Positions 1 through 7,056 of a stretch of DNA of 38,089 nt are shown here, one piece after another. The DNA lies in the NCBI RefSeq assembly GCF_019396355.1, contig NZ_JAHKRK010000053.1, forward strand, positions 1-38,089, given 5' to 3'. The notes beneath the pieces were generated by a model. The model worked only from the letters and a program-made list of their open reading frames with translations, did not search any database and was not told the origin of the DNA. The translations under genes were made by a program, and so were the position numbers. This DNA is from Pseudonocardia nigra (GTDB lineage Bacteria > Actinomycetota > Actinomycetes > Mycobacteriales > Pseudonocardiaceae). The stretch's first letter is position 1. Each line of letters starts with the position of its first letter.

Positions 1-1
1 C

Positions 2-127
2 ATCGCCGCCATCCGCCGCTTCATCGACGCATGGAACGAGCGCTGTGAACCGTTCATCTGGACCAAGGACGCCGAGGCCATCCTGGCCAAAGCGCAGCGT
101 CAAAAGACTTCGGACACGAGACACTAG
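2..127 (+). mobile_element. IS630-type transposase, C-terminal end (partial)
   Basis: The open frame entering from the left edge encodes about 41 residues ending in TAG at 125-127. It contains FIDAWNERCEPFIWTKDAEA followed by a basic tail ending TRH. The W-N-E, P-F-x-W-T-K and I-L-x-K pattern is typical of the extreme C terminus of IS630-family DDE transposases. The rest of the gene lies outside the window, so it is not known whether the element is whole. Just downstream, the phrase GATGAGCGAGC occurs twice (about 172 and 220), a short direct repeat of the kind often scattered in actinomycete intergenic DNA. Confidence 0.75.
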
Positions 128-220
128 CGGCCCGAGGCGAGGTCCGGGCAAGGTGCGACCCGAGGAGACACCGATGAGCGAGCGAGCCATGGACACCGCG
201 CCTGCGCGAAGCGCCGGGCG

Positions 221-1177
221 ATGAGCGAGCATGCGAGCCCGGCCCGGACGATGGGCGCCCTTCCCTTCGTCGACATCGTCGACTTCGTCGAGCGGACCAC
301 GTACGAGATCTGGAACGATCGGCGGCCCGACCTCGTCAAGGCGTACTACCCGGCGGGCACCGTCATCCGGGGTGACGCGGGTGACCTCGTCGGCGGCGAG
401 GCCGTCACCGAGGCCACCTGACGCCGGCAGGCCGCGATGCCGGACTACCTCGGCGTCATCCACGACACCATCTGGACCGGCGACGACGCATCGGGATACC
501 GCACCTCGATGCGCTGGACCGCGACCGGGACCGACGCGGCCCGCGGTGTCCCGATCGTCAGCAGCGTGATCGCCAACTGCGTGGTCCTCGGCGACCGGTA
601 CGTCGAGGAGTGGGCGGGCGCCAACAGCAAGCACGGCACCGACCAGCTCGGGATCGACCCCGACACCGCGGCCACGGACCTCGTGGCGTCCGGGCCGCCA
701 CCCGGCGGGAACGCCGGGCGTTCCGCGCAGGAACAGGGTGCCACCGTGCCGGCCGTCCCGGAGACGGTCGACGGGGCGGGTCTGTTCGTCGTCGAGCTGC
801 TCGACGGGCTCTACAACCGGCGCGATCTCGACCTCGTGGAGAAGCGCTACGCGCCGGGCGCGCCCTACGTGTTCGGCGCATCGCAACGGCAGGCGGGACA
901 CACCGGCGTGCGGAGCGAGGCCGGCCGCTGGCTCGACCTGCTGCCGGACGCGCGGCTGGAGGTCGAGGAGCTGTACTGGCTCGACGACGGGCCTGCCCGC
1001 TCGCGGGTGGCCGTGCGCTACCGGATCCGCGGCACTGCGCAGGCGGCGGGCGGCGCCGCGGCGCCGGTCTCGATCATGGGCATCCATCACGTGCACGTCC
1101 GCGGTGACCTCGTGGTGGCCGAGTGGGCCGAGTACGACGAGCTGGCCCTGCGCGCCCAGGTGCTCCGCCGTGGCTGA
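221..1177 (+). pseudogene. SnoaL/NTF2-like protein, two domains, interrupted by an in-frame TGA
   Basis: The reading frame from ATG 221 (or the more family-like ATG 251) encodes FVERTTYEIWNDRRPDLVKA, then hits TGA at 419-421. Reading through in the same frame, RRQAAMPDYLGVIHDTIWTG continues the same SnoaL-like fold to the stop at 1175-1177. The simplest explanation is a CGA-to-TGA change. A second SnoaL-like module starts near 770 (VVELLDGLYNRRDLDLVEKR), so the intact protein would be a tandem NTF2-fold protein of about 310 residues. Members are small polyketide-cyclase, isomerase or binding-type proteins; the substrate cannot be read from sequence. The stop overlaps the GTG start of the following aminotransferase gene, indicating translational coupling. 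The part from ATG 437 to 1177 could still be expressed alone. Confidence 0.7.
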
Positions 1178-2461
1178 GGCGCGCGCGATCGCGCTCGAAC
1201 GCGCGCACGCGCGCACGCGCGCACGGGGCGCACAACTACCACCCGATCCCCGTCGTGCTCACCGAGGGTGAGGGCGCCTGGGTGACCGACGAGGACGGGC
1301 GGCGCTACCTCGACTGCCTCGCCGGGTACTCCGCGCTGAACTTCGGCCACCGACACCCTCTCCTCCTTGAAGCGGCCACCGCGCAGCTCGGTCGCATCAC
1401 GCTCACCAGCCGCGCGTTCCACCACGACCAGCTCGGCGCGCTGTGCGCAGAGCTGTCGGCGATGGCGGGCAAGGACATGGTCCTGCCGATGAACACCGGA
1501 GCCGAGGCCGTCGAGAGCGCCATCAAGGTGGCCCGGAAGTGGGGCTACGAGACCAGGGGAGTGACACCCGGCGCGGCGACGATCGTGGTCGCGGGCGGCA
1601 ACTTCCACGGCCGTACCACCACGATCGTCGGCTTCTCCGACGATGCGGACGCGCGCTCCGGGTTCGGGCCGTTCGCTCCCGGCTTCCGGCGCGTCCCCTA
1701 CGGGGACATCGCGGCCCTCGCCGCCGCCGTCGACGACGGCACGGTGGCGATGCTGCTGGAACCGGTTCAGGGCGAGGCGGGGGTGATCGTCCCGCCGCCC
1801 GCCTACCTCCCGGCGGTGCGGGAGATCTGCAGCGACGCCGGTGTGCTGCTGATCGCCGACGAGATCCAGTCCGGCCTCGGCCGCACCGGCCGCACCTTCG
1901 CCTGCGAGCACTGGAATGTGGTGCCCGACGTCTATCTCCTGGGCAAGGCGCTGGGCGGCGGTGTCGTGCCGGTCTCGGCCGTCGTGGCCGACCGTGACGT
2001 CCTCGGCGTCCCGCGGCCCGGGCAGCACGGCAGCACGTTCGGCGGGAACCCAGTGGGCTGCGCCGTCGCCCGCGCTGTCGTCGCGCTGCTCGCCGACGGC
2101 AGCTTCCAGCGTCGGGCGGCGGAACTCGGGCGGCTGCTCCGGGACCGGTTGGCCGCGCTCGTCGGCCACGGCGTCACCGCCGTCCGGGCGATCGGGTTGT
2201 GGGCCGGCGTCGACATCGACCCGGCGTCGGGCACCGGCCGCACGGTCTGCGAGATGCTCGCCGCGCGCGGGGTCCTCGCCAAGGACACCCACGGGCGCCA
2301 CGATCCGGTTCGCGCTGGTGGTCTCGGAATCGGACATCCACCTCGCCGTCAACGCCCTGGGGGACGTGCTGCGGTCGCTTGCGGGCACGGGCAGCGGCCG
2401 GCGTTCCGCGTCCGGACCGACGCTCGCGCGCCGAGCCGAGGCCGGCGTCACCGATCGGTGA
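1170..2461 (+). pseudogene. rocD: Ornithine aminotransferase, frame broken twice
   Basis: The central body is clearly a class III PLP aminotransferase of the ornithine-oxo-acid type (ornithine to glutamate semialdehyde): AHNYHP, CLAGYSALNFGHRHP, VLPMNTGAEAVESAIKVARK, GNFHGRTTT, LIADEIQSGLGRTG and the PLP-lysine motif LLGKALGGG. GTG at 1170 overlaps the upstream stop and encodes AEARAIALERAH, but is out of frame with the body because of three copies of an 8-bp repeat (1199-1222); one or four copies would join them. Near the end, a G too many in the run at 2293-2295 changes KDTHG-ATIRF into an unrelated tail. Removing it restores ATIRFALVVSESDIHLAVNAL, ending TGA at 2459-2461. The usual two prolines after RFA are also absent. 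Likely non-functional as written, unless the repeat and the G run are sequence errors. Confidence 0.85.
1199..1222. repeat. 8-bp tandem repeat (ACGCGCGC)x3 at the 5' end of rocD
   Basis: Three exact copies of ACGCGCGC occur back to back, followed by a partial copy. The unit is not a multiple of three, so each gain or loss of a copy shifts the reading frame of the aminotransferase. One copy gives ERAHGAHNYHP, which matches the expected N terminus best. Confidence 0.9.
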
Positions 2462-3317
2462 TCGCCCGCGTACGAGGGTCCATCCGCCCGCCGTAGAGCG
2501 GTAGCGCGATGGGGGCGTCGTCGGGGCGCAGCTGCTCCCACATGCGGCTCAGGCCGGCGGTGCCGAAGCGGCGGACCGTCGGGACGGCGTCGAGGTCGAC
2601 GACGGCGGTGAGCACCGAGGCGAGCGCACCGGGGGACTCGACGAGTACCCGGCCCTCCGGGTCGACGAGCAGCGAGCGGCCCATCCCGGAGGGGGTCGCC
2701 GCGTTGACGCTGGCGACGAAGACCTGGTTGACGATGGCGTTCGCCCGTGTGATCACGGTTTCCTGCTCGCGGTCGGCGGTCGGGGTCTTGACGACGTTGA
2801 GCACGATCTCCGCGCCCATCCAGGCCAGGTGCCGGGTCGACTCGGGGAACCACGCGTCGTAGCAGATCGACAGGCCGGCCCGGCCGTAGCCGGTCATGTC
2901 GAAGACCACGAACGTGCTGCCCGGTGTGCAGCGCTCGTACGGCCGCCACGGAAAGACCTTGCGATAGGTGGCGGCGAGTTCGCCCTGTGGGGAGTACACG
3001 AGCGCCGTGTTGTAGACGCGGCCGTCGTCGCCGAGCTCGGACACGCTTCCCGGGCACAGCCAGATGCCCAGGTCCGCGGCGAGTCGGGAAAGCAGGGTGT
3101 GCCGCGGGCCGTCCCGCACCGGCTCGGCACTGTCCACGACGGCGTCCTCGTCGAGCGACCCGAGGTCGTCCGTCGCCAGGTGCAACTCCGGATAGACCAG
3201 CAGTCGGGCCTGCGGATGGGAGCGCGCCACGTGCTCGACGTGCGCGGCAAAACCCTTCAGATCATCGGCGCGCCGGCCTGCGGCCTGCACGAGGGCGAGG
3301 GGAAGCGGGCGGGACAT
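2448..3317 (-). CDS. Carbon-nitrogen hydrolase (nitrilase superfamily amidase)
   Basis: A 289-residue protein with the Glu-Lys-Cys triad of the nitrilase/amidase superfamily: Glu44 in VYPELHL, Lys120 in YRKVFPW, and Cys152 in SICYDAWFPE. These enzymes hydrolyse C-N bonds of amides, carbamoyl compounds or nitriles through a cysteine thioester in the cytoplasm. The short N terminus (no glutaminase or synthetase domain) and the KVFPWRPYERC segment resemble the stand-alone aliphatic-amidase or formamidase-like branch; the substrate is not determined. ATG 3317 is preceded by GAGGAG at good spacing. The C-terminal end overlaps the end of the convergent rocD pseudogene. An intact gene beside the HpsN/HisD-like dehydrogenase on the same strand, about 130 bp downstream of it, so possibly co-transcribed. 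Confidence 0.85.
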   Translation of the reverse strand: MSRPLPLALVQAAGRRADDLKGFAAHVEHVARSHPQARLLVYPELHLATDDLGSLDEDAVVDSAEPVRDGPRHTLLSRLAADLGIWLCPGSVSELGDDGRVYNTALVYSPQGELAATYRKVFPWRPYERCTPGSTFVVFDMTGYGRAGLSICYDAWFPESTRHLAWMGAEIVLNVVKTPTADREQETVITRANAIVNQVFVASVNAATPSGMGRSLLVDPEGRVLVESPGALASVLTAVVDLDAVPTVRRFGTAGLSRMWEQLRPDDAPIALPLYGGRMDPRTRAITDR

Positions 3318-3449
3318 GTCACTCCTCGGTTCGCGGCAGCGTCGACGATGCGCAGTTCCCGCAGCGCCGCAGGTTCAGGTCGGGCGGGTACGTCCGGCGT
3401 GGGCGTCCTCCTGCCCGGCATGGGTGGTGGATGGCCGCGGCTGGGGGTG

Positions 3450-4766
3450 TCAGCGATAGGTCGCGAGACGCCGGGTGGCGGTGGCCCGGTGGGCAGCCAT
3501 GCCCTCGTATCGGGAGATCACGTCGACGGCCTCGCCCAGGAGCGGTGTGGCTTCACGGGTGATCCGCTGATAGGTCAGTGTCTTGAGGAAGCGGGCGACC
3601 GAAAGACCCCCGGTGTAGCGGGCCCGGCCCGCGGTGGGCAGGACGTGGTTGGTGCCGGCCATGCCCTTGTCCGAGTAGGCGACGGTGCTCCACGGGCCCA
3701 GGAAGATCGATCCGTAGTTGCGCAGCCGCTGGAAGTAGAAGTCGTCGTCGCCCGTGATGATCTCGAGGTGCTCCGGGGCGAGCTCGTCCATGAGCGCGGC
3801 CGCGGTCTCTCGGTCCTCGGCCCAGATGACGCTGCCGTGGTCCCGCCACGCCGGGCCCGCGATGGATGCCGTGGCGAGGTCGGCCAGTTGTGCCTCGGCC
3901 CGAGCGATCACGGCGTGCCCGAGGTCCTCGGAGGTGGTCACCAGCGCGGCCGGGGAATCGGTGCCGTGCTCCGCCTGCCCGAGAAGGTCGGCTGCCACGA
4001 TGTCGGGGTCGGCCTGGCCGTCCGCGATCACGGCCACTTCCGAGGGGCCCGCGAGCAGGTCGATGGCGACGGCGCCGAACAGCTGGCGCTTGGCCTCGGC
4101 GACGTAGGCGTTGCCGGCACCCACGAGCATGTCCACCGGGCCGTCGCCGATCAGGCCGAAGGCCATCGCGGCCAACGCCTGGACCCCGCCGAGGACGAAG
4201 ATCTGATCGGCCCCGCAGAGGTCCGCGGCGTAGACCATGCCCGGGTGCGGGCGCCCGTCGGGCTGCGGCGGCGTGCACGCCATGACGGACCCGACGCCCG
4301 CCGTCCTGGCGACGTTGACCGTCATCGAGGGGCTCGACAGCAGCGGGAACCGGCCGGCGGGCAGGTAGGCGCCGACCCGGTCGAGGGGTATGTGGCGGTA
4401 TCCGGTGACCAGGCCGGGTTCGAGTTCGAACTCCGCATCCTGGATGCGTTCGCGCTGGGCCGTCGCGAACGCGCGGGTGCGGTCCCGCCCCAGCCGCAGC
4501 GCGTCCCGGACGTCGGCGGGCACCTGCTCGCACAGCTGGTCGATGTCCCGACGCGACAGCTCGAACCCGGGGTCGGACCAGCGATCCAGCTCGCGGGCGT
4601 ACCGGCGGATCGCATCCATCCCGTTCCGGGAGATGTCCAGCAGCGTCTCCGAGACCCGGGCGACGACCGCGGGATCACGCTCGGCGGGCGGGCCGTCGAT
4701 GGCCGGCTCCTTGAGGTACTTGAACTTCCCCGACAGGGCGGTACGCGTACGGCTGCTCACCTGCAT
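3450..4766 (-). CDS. HisD-family dehydrogenase, resembling sulfopropanediol dehydrogenase HpsN
   Basis: A 438-residue NAD- and zinc-dependent dehydrogenase of the histidinol dehydrogenase family. Zinc and catalytic residues are present: Gln264 and His267 (GQAEHG), Glu332-His333 (APEHL), and His374 in GTNHVLPT. No histidine biosynthesis gene is nearby. The N-terminal KFKYLKEP, the DRVGAYLPAGRFPLLSSPSM segment and the C-terminal GGLSVARFLKTLTYQR, as I recall these families, are closer to HpsN (2,3-dihydroxypropane-1-sulfonate to sulfolactate) than to biosynthetic HisD. The role is therefore probably catabolic oxidation of a vicinal or primary alcohol; sulfonate use is only an inference. The gene lacks a Shine-Dalgarno site and the promoter lies directly upstream, which suggests a leaderless mRNA. 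It is divergent from the LysR gene, 70 bp away. Confidence 0.85.
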   Translation of the reverse strand: MQVSSRTRTALSGKFKYLKEPAIDGPPAERDPAVVARVSETLLDISRNGMDAIRRYARELDRWSDPGFELSRRDIDQLCEQVPADVRDALRLGRDRTRAFATAQRERIQDAEFELEPGLVTGYRHIPLDRVGAYLPAGRFPLLSSPSMTVNVARTAGVGSVMACTPPQPDGRPHPGMVYAADLCGADQIFVLGGVQALAAMAFGLIGDGPVDMLVGAGNAYVAEAKRQLFGAVAIDLLAGPSEVAVIADGQADPDIVAADLLGQAEHGTDSPAALVTTSEDLGHAVIARAEAQLADLATASIAGPAWRDHGSVIWAEDRETAAALMDELAPEHLEIITGDDDFYFQRLRNYGSIFLGPWSTVAYSDKGMAGTNHVLPTAGRARYTGGLSVARFLKTLTYQRITREATPLLGEAVDVISRYEGMAAHRATATRRLATYR

Positions 4767-4772
4767 ACGGCG

Positions 4773-4801
4773 ACGCTAGAAGTCGCCGATGCCCCGTACA
4801 A
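4773..4801 (-). promoter_or_regulatory. Promoter of the HpsN/HisD-like gene
   Basis: Read on the minus strand, TTGTAC (4801-4796), a 17-base spacer and TAGCGT (4778-4773) form a -35/-10 pair. The start point would fall at or within a base or two of the ATG at 4766, which fits the absence of a ribosome-binding site. Found by eye only. Confidence 0.5.
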
Positions 4802-4823
4802 CCCAGCTGATACAGCGCATTCG

Positions 4824-4838
4824 ATAGGGTTACCCTAT
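4824..4838. promoter_or_regulatory. LysR-type operator (perfect inverted repeat, T-N11-A)
   Basis: ATAGGGTTACCCTAT is a perfect inverted repeat around a central T and contains the T-N11-A signature of LysR recognition sites. Its centre is 65 bp upstream of the inferred start point of the divergent dehydrogenase gene, the classic position of the LysR anchoring site. It also overlaps the start codon of the lysR gene itself, which would suit autorepression. Confidence 0.75.
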
Positions 4839-5766
4839 GACGCTCTCGCAGCTCCGGGCGTTCCTCGCCGCTGCCCGGCGCGGCTCGTTCACGCGGGCCG
4901 CCGAGGTCCTGGGTATGTCGCAGGCCTCGGTGAGCGAGCTGATCCGGCGGTTGGAGGACGACAACGGCGTCACTCTGTTCGTGCGCGGCCCGCGCTCGTT
5001 GCAGCTGACGAGCTCCGGCCAGGCGTTGCTCCCGTTCGCGGAGCAGGCGGTCACCGCGGCGGACGGCGGTCGCGAAGCCTTGGCTGCGATCCGCTCCCTC
5101 AAGGGCGGCACCGCCACCTTCGGCGTCCTGCGCAACGCGGAGTACTACCTGCTGGCCGACCTCGCGATGGATTTCCACCGCCGCTATCCCGATGTCGGCA
5201 TCCGCCTGGTCGGGCTGAACTCGGTGGAGGTCGCCGCCGCCGTGGTCGCCGGGGAGATCGAAGCGGGGCTGGTGGTGTTGCCGGTCGACGTCGAGCAGCT
5301 GACGGCGACGCCGTTGCTCAGTGACGAGGTGTGCTATGTCAGCGCCGACCCTCGCCGGTGCGCACGAGCGGTGACGATCGGGGCGCTCGCCGACGCCGCA
5401 CTCATCCTGTACGACGCGCACTACGGATGGTCGGACCCCACCCGGCGGCAACTGGCCGAGCGTGCGCAGGAAGCGGGGCTCACCCTCACCGCGAGCATCG
5501 AGGTGGAGCAGGTCGAGGTCGCCCTGCAGCTCGTCGCCGCCGGTATCGGCGACACCTTCGTCAGCCGAGCCGTGGCCTCCAGCGGTGCCTTTCCGGGCAA
5601 CCTCTCGGTCGCGTCGTTCGACCCACCGCTCTACGACACCATCGCCCTCGTCCACCGCTCGTCAGCGGTGCTCTCCCCGGCCACCTGGGCGCTGGCCGAC
5701 ATGGCCCGGGCACGTCTGGTCGGAGGGGCGGGCAGTGTCGCCGACCGGAGCGGGCCCAGGAGATGA
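4837..5766 (+). CDS. LysR-family transcriptional regulator
   Basis: A 309-residue regulator. The winged helix-turn-helix spans about residues 3-62 (MTLSQLRAFLAAARRGSFTR, then SQASVSELIRRLE and TLFVRGPRSLQLTSSG), followed by a LysR effector-binding domain (about 90-295, starting TFGVLRNAEYYLLADL). The ATG lies inside the palindromic operator; AGGG seven bases upstream may serve as ribosome-binding site. It is divergent from the HpsN/HisD-like dehydrogenase and most likely activates that gene in response to its substrate or a related metabolite. Complete, with no damage seen. The following 118 bp up to about 5885 hold nothing I recognise. Confidence 0.9.
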   Translation: MTLSQLRAFLAAARRGSFTRAAEVLGMSQASVSELIRRLEDDNGVTLFVRGPRSLQLTSSGQALLPFAEQAVTAADGGREALAAIRSLKGGTATFGVLRNAEYYLLADLAMDFHRRYPDVGIRLVGLNSVEVAAAVVAGEIEAGLVVLPVDVEQLTATPLLSDEVCYVSADPRRCARAVTIGALADAALILYDAHYGWSDPTRRQLAERAQEAGLTLTASIEVEQVEVALQLVAAGIGDTFVSRAVASSGAFPGNLSVASFDPPLYDTIALVHRSSAVLSPATWALADMARARLVGGAGSVADRSGPRR

Positions 5767-5947
5767 CGGCGTGCGACCGCCCCACCTGCCCGTGGCCCAG
5801 GGAAGCGGCGAGAGCGGCGACCGCCACCCCTCCCCGGACGGGGTCCGCCCGTGCAAACCGGCATCCGCGGCTGCACGGTGAGACGTGGCAGCGCTCGTCA
5901 CCCTGCCGTCGCTGGACCGAGAGCGATCGTCAGCCGCTTCCGTCGCG

Positions 5948-6331
5948 CAGCCGGATCTGTCGCACGCGGGCGGCATCTCGGAGTGCCGGCGGATCGCGGC
6001 GATGGCCGAGGTGCACGGCGTGGCGCTGGCCCCGCACTGCCCGCTCGGCCCGCTCGCGCTCGCCGCCTGCCTGCAGGTGGACCTCGCCAGCCCGAACGCG
6101 CTCATCCAGGAGACGAGCCTCGGCATTCACTACAACACCGGCTCCGACCTCGCCGACTACCTCGTGGACACCTCGGCGTTCGAGTTCCGGGACGGGTTCA
6201 TGGAACGGCTCAGCCGGCCGGGGCTGGGCACCGAGATCGACGAGAAGGCGGTGATCCGGGCCGCCGAGCAGGGGCACCGGTGGCGCTCGCCGGTGTGGCG
6301 CCACCCGGACGGCTCGCCGGCCGAGTGGTGA
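5948..6331 (+). pseudogene. dgoD: D-galactonate dehydratase, C-terminal remnant
   Basis: From about 5948 the frame encodes [20 protein letters not shown], then [33 protein letters not shown] and a C terminus [14 protein letters not shown]...EW. This closely fits the last third of DgoD-type enolase-superfamily dehydratases (about 380 residues), including the catalytic His of APHCPLGP. The first two thirds, with the metal-binding Asp/Glu residues, are missing. Upstream of 5948 the frame turns into unrelated sequence, so this is a deletion remnant and cannot be active. It lies on the opposite strand from the sugar operon beginning at 7057. It suggests the island once carried a galactonate pathway gene or a rearranged copy of one. 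Confidence 0.8.
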
Positions 6332-6343
6332 ACGGACCTCGTC

Positions 6344-6363
6344 GTACTACGCCAATGTAGTAC
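6344..6363. promoter_or_regulatory. Toxin-antitoxin operator (7-bp perfect inverted repeat)
   Basis: GTACTACGCCAATGTAGTAC consists of GTACTAC, a 6-bp spacer and its exact inverse GTAGTAC. It ends 10 bases before the antitoxin start codon. This is the usual place for the autoregulatory operator of vapBC-type modules. Confidence 0.7.
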
Positions 6364-6373
6364 CGTTGGCGGC

Positions 6374-6646
6374 ATGAGTGCGGTGCCCGTCCGCGAGCTC
6401 AACCAGGACACGGCCGGGGTGCTGGCCCGGGTGAAGCGCGGCGAGGAGATCGACGTGACCGAGCGCGGGGTCGTCATCGCCCGGCTCGTTCCGGCCCAGG
6501 CGCACCCGCTCGCCGATCTCATCGCGGCCGGCACGCTGCACCCGCCCACGCGCCGGGGCCCGGTGCCGCGCCCGGCCGGCCCGGTACGCACCGACTCCGA
6601 GGCGGGCGCGGTACTGCGGGAGATGCGCGACGACGAGCGCTTCTGA
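6374..6646 (+). CDS. Phd/YefM- or VapB-type antitoxin
   Basis: A 90-residue protein. The N-terminal half, VPVRELNQDTAGVLARVKRG then EIDVTERGVVIARLVPA, is the Phd/YefM-like DNA-binding fold (strand, helix, V-T-x-R-G-x-V-x-A-x-L hairpin). The C-terminal half, ending VLREMRDDERF, is the acidic/amphipathic toxin-binding tail seen in VapB partners. It should bind the operator at 6344-6363 and neutralise the adjacent PIN-domain protein. Its TGA overlaps the toxin ATG by one base, a standard coupled arrangement. The gene looks intact although its partner does not. Confidence 0.85.
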   Translation: MSAVPVRELNQDTAGVLARVKRGEEIDVTERGVVIARLVPAQAHPLADLIAAGTLHPPTRRGPVPRPAGPVRTDSEAGAVLREMRDDERF

Positions 6647-7014
6647 TGATCTACCTCGACACGGCGGCGCTGGTGAAGCTGCTGCGCCCCGAACCGGAGA
6701 GCGAGGCGCTGGCCGACTGGCTCGACGGCCGCATGGACACGCTCCTCGTCACCTCGACGCTGACCGAGGTGGAGCTGCCGAGGGCGTTGCGGCGGATCGA
6801 CGCGGCGCTGCTCCCGCAGGTCCCCGCGCTTCTCGAACGACTCGCCCGGCACGAGAGCCTCGGCACGGTGCACACCGCGCGGGGACCGTGCACATCGCCG
6901 GACGTGTGCACGGCGACCGGCGGATGTGCACGGTCCGGCGTCCCTTCGTGGTCGCCGCCATCGTCCACCTACCCGATCTTTCGCCGATCCGCAGCGGACA
7001 CTATCCGCTCGTAG
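6646..7014 (+). pseudogene. PIN-domain VapC-type toxin, C-terminal half replaced
   Basis: The first 73 residues are a typical PIN ribonuclease start: MIYLDTAALVKLLRPEPESE with the first catalytic acid at Asp5, and TLTEVELPRALRR with Glu41. A full toxin (about 130-140 residues) should next carry the S-x-D-A-I-H/x-A-A segment and a second pair of acidic residues near 95-115. Instead, from about 6866 the frame runs into a GTGCAC-rich hairpin sequence and ends in an unrelated cysteine- and serine-rich tail at 7014. The magnesium-binding site would be incomplete, so toxin activity is unlikely. The antitoxin is intact upstream. Confidence 0.75.
6868..6934. repeat. GTGCAC-rich palindromic element
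   Basis: GTGCAC occurs four times, at 6868, 6888, 6906 and 6926, spaced 20, 18 and 20 bp. Within this, 6885-6901 (ACCGTGCACATCGCCGG) is the inverse of 6917-6934 with a single extra G, around a 15-bp loop. It could be a REP-like palindrome or a fragment of a small mobile repeat. It sits exactly where homology to VapC stops. Confidence 0.7.
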
Positions 7015-7056
7015 GCCGGTGTCGTGTGCGGCCGTGCGCCCGTTGCCGGGCGAAGA

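Noticed and set aside
1123..1170. Start of rocD at the in-frame GTG 1123
   Set aside because: It lies inside the upstream coding sequence and gives an arginine-rich N terminus unlike any aminotransferase. The GTG at 1170 fits the family if the repeat copy number changes.
3450..4766. Assignment as biosynthetic histidinol dehydrogenase hisD
   Set aside because: No other histidine genes nearby, divergent LysR control, and end segments that look closer to HpsN-type catabolic dehydrogenases.
6868..6934. CRISPR-like array of GTGCAC repeats
   Set aside because: The repeats are only 6 bp, the intervals are too short, and the arrangement is an inverted rather than direct repeat.
6993..7009. AGCGGA-CACTA-TCCGCT hairpin as terminator of the sugar operon
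   Set aside because: The stem is only six base pairs and it overlaps the end of the vapC-like frame. Not distinguishable from chance.
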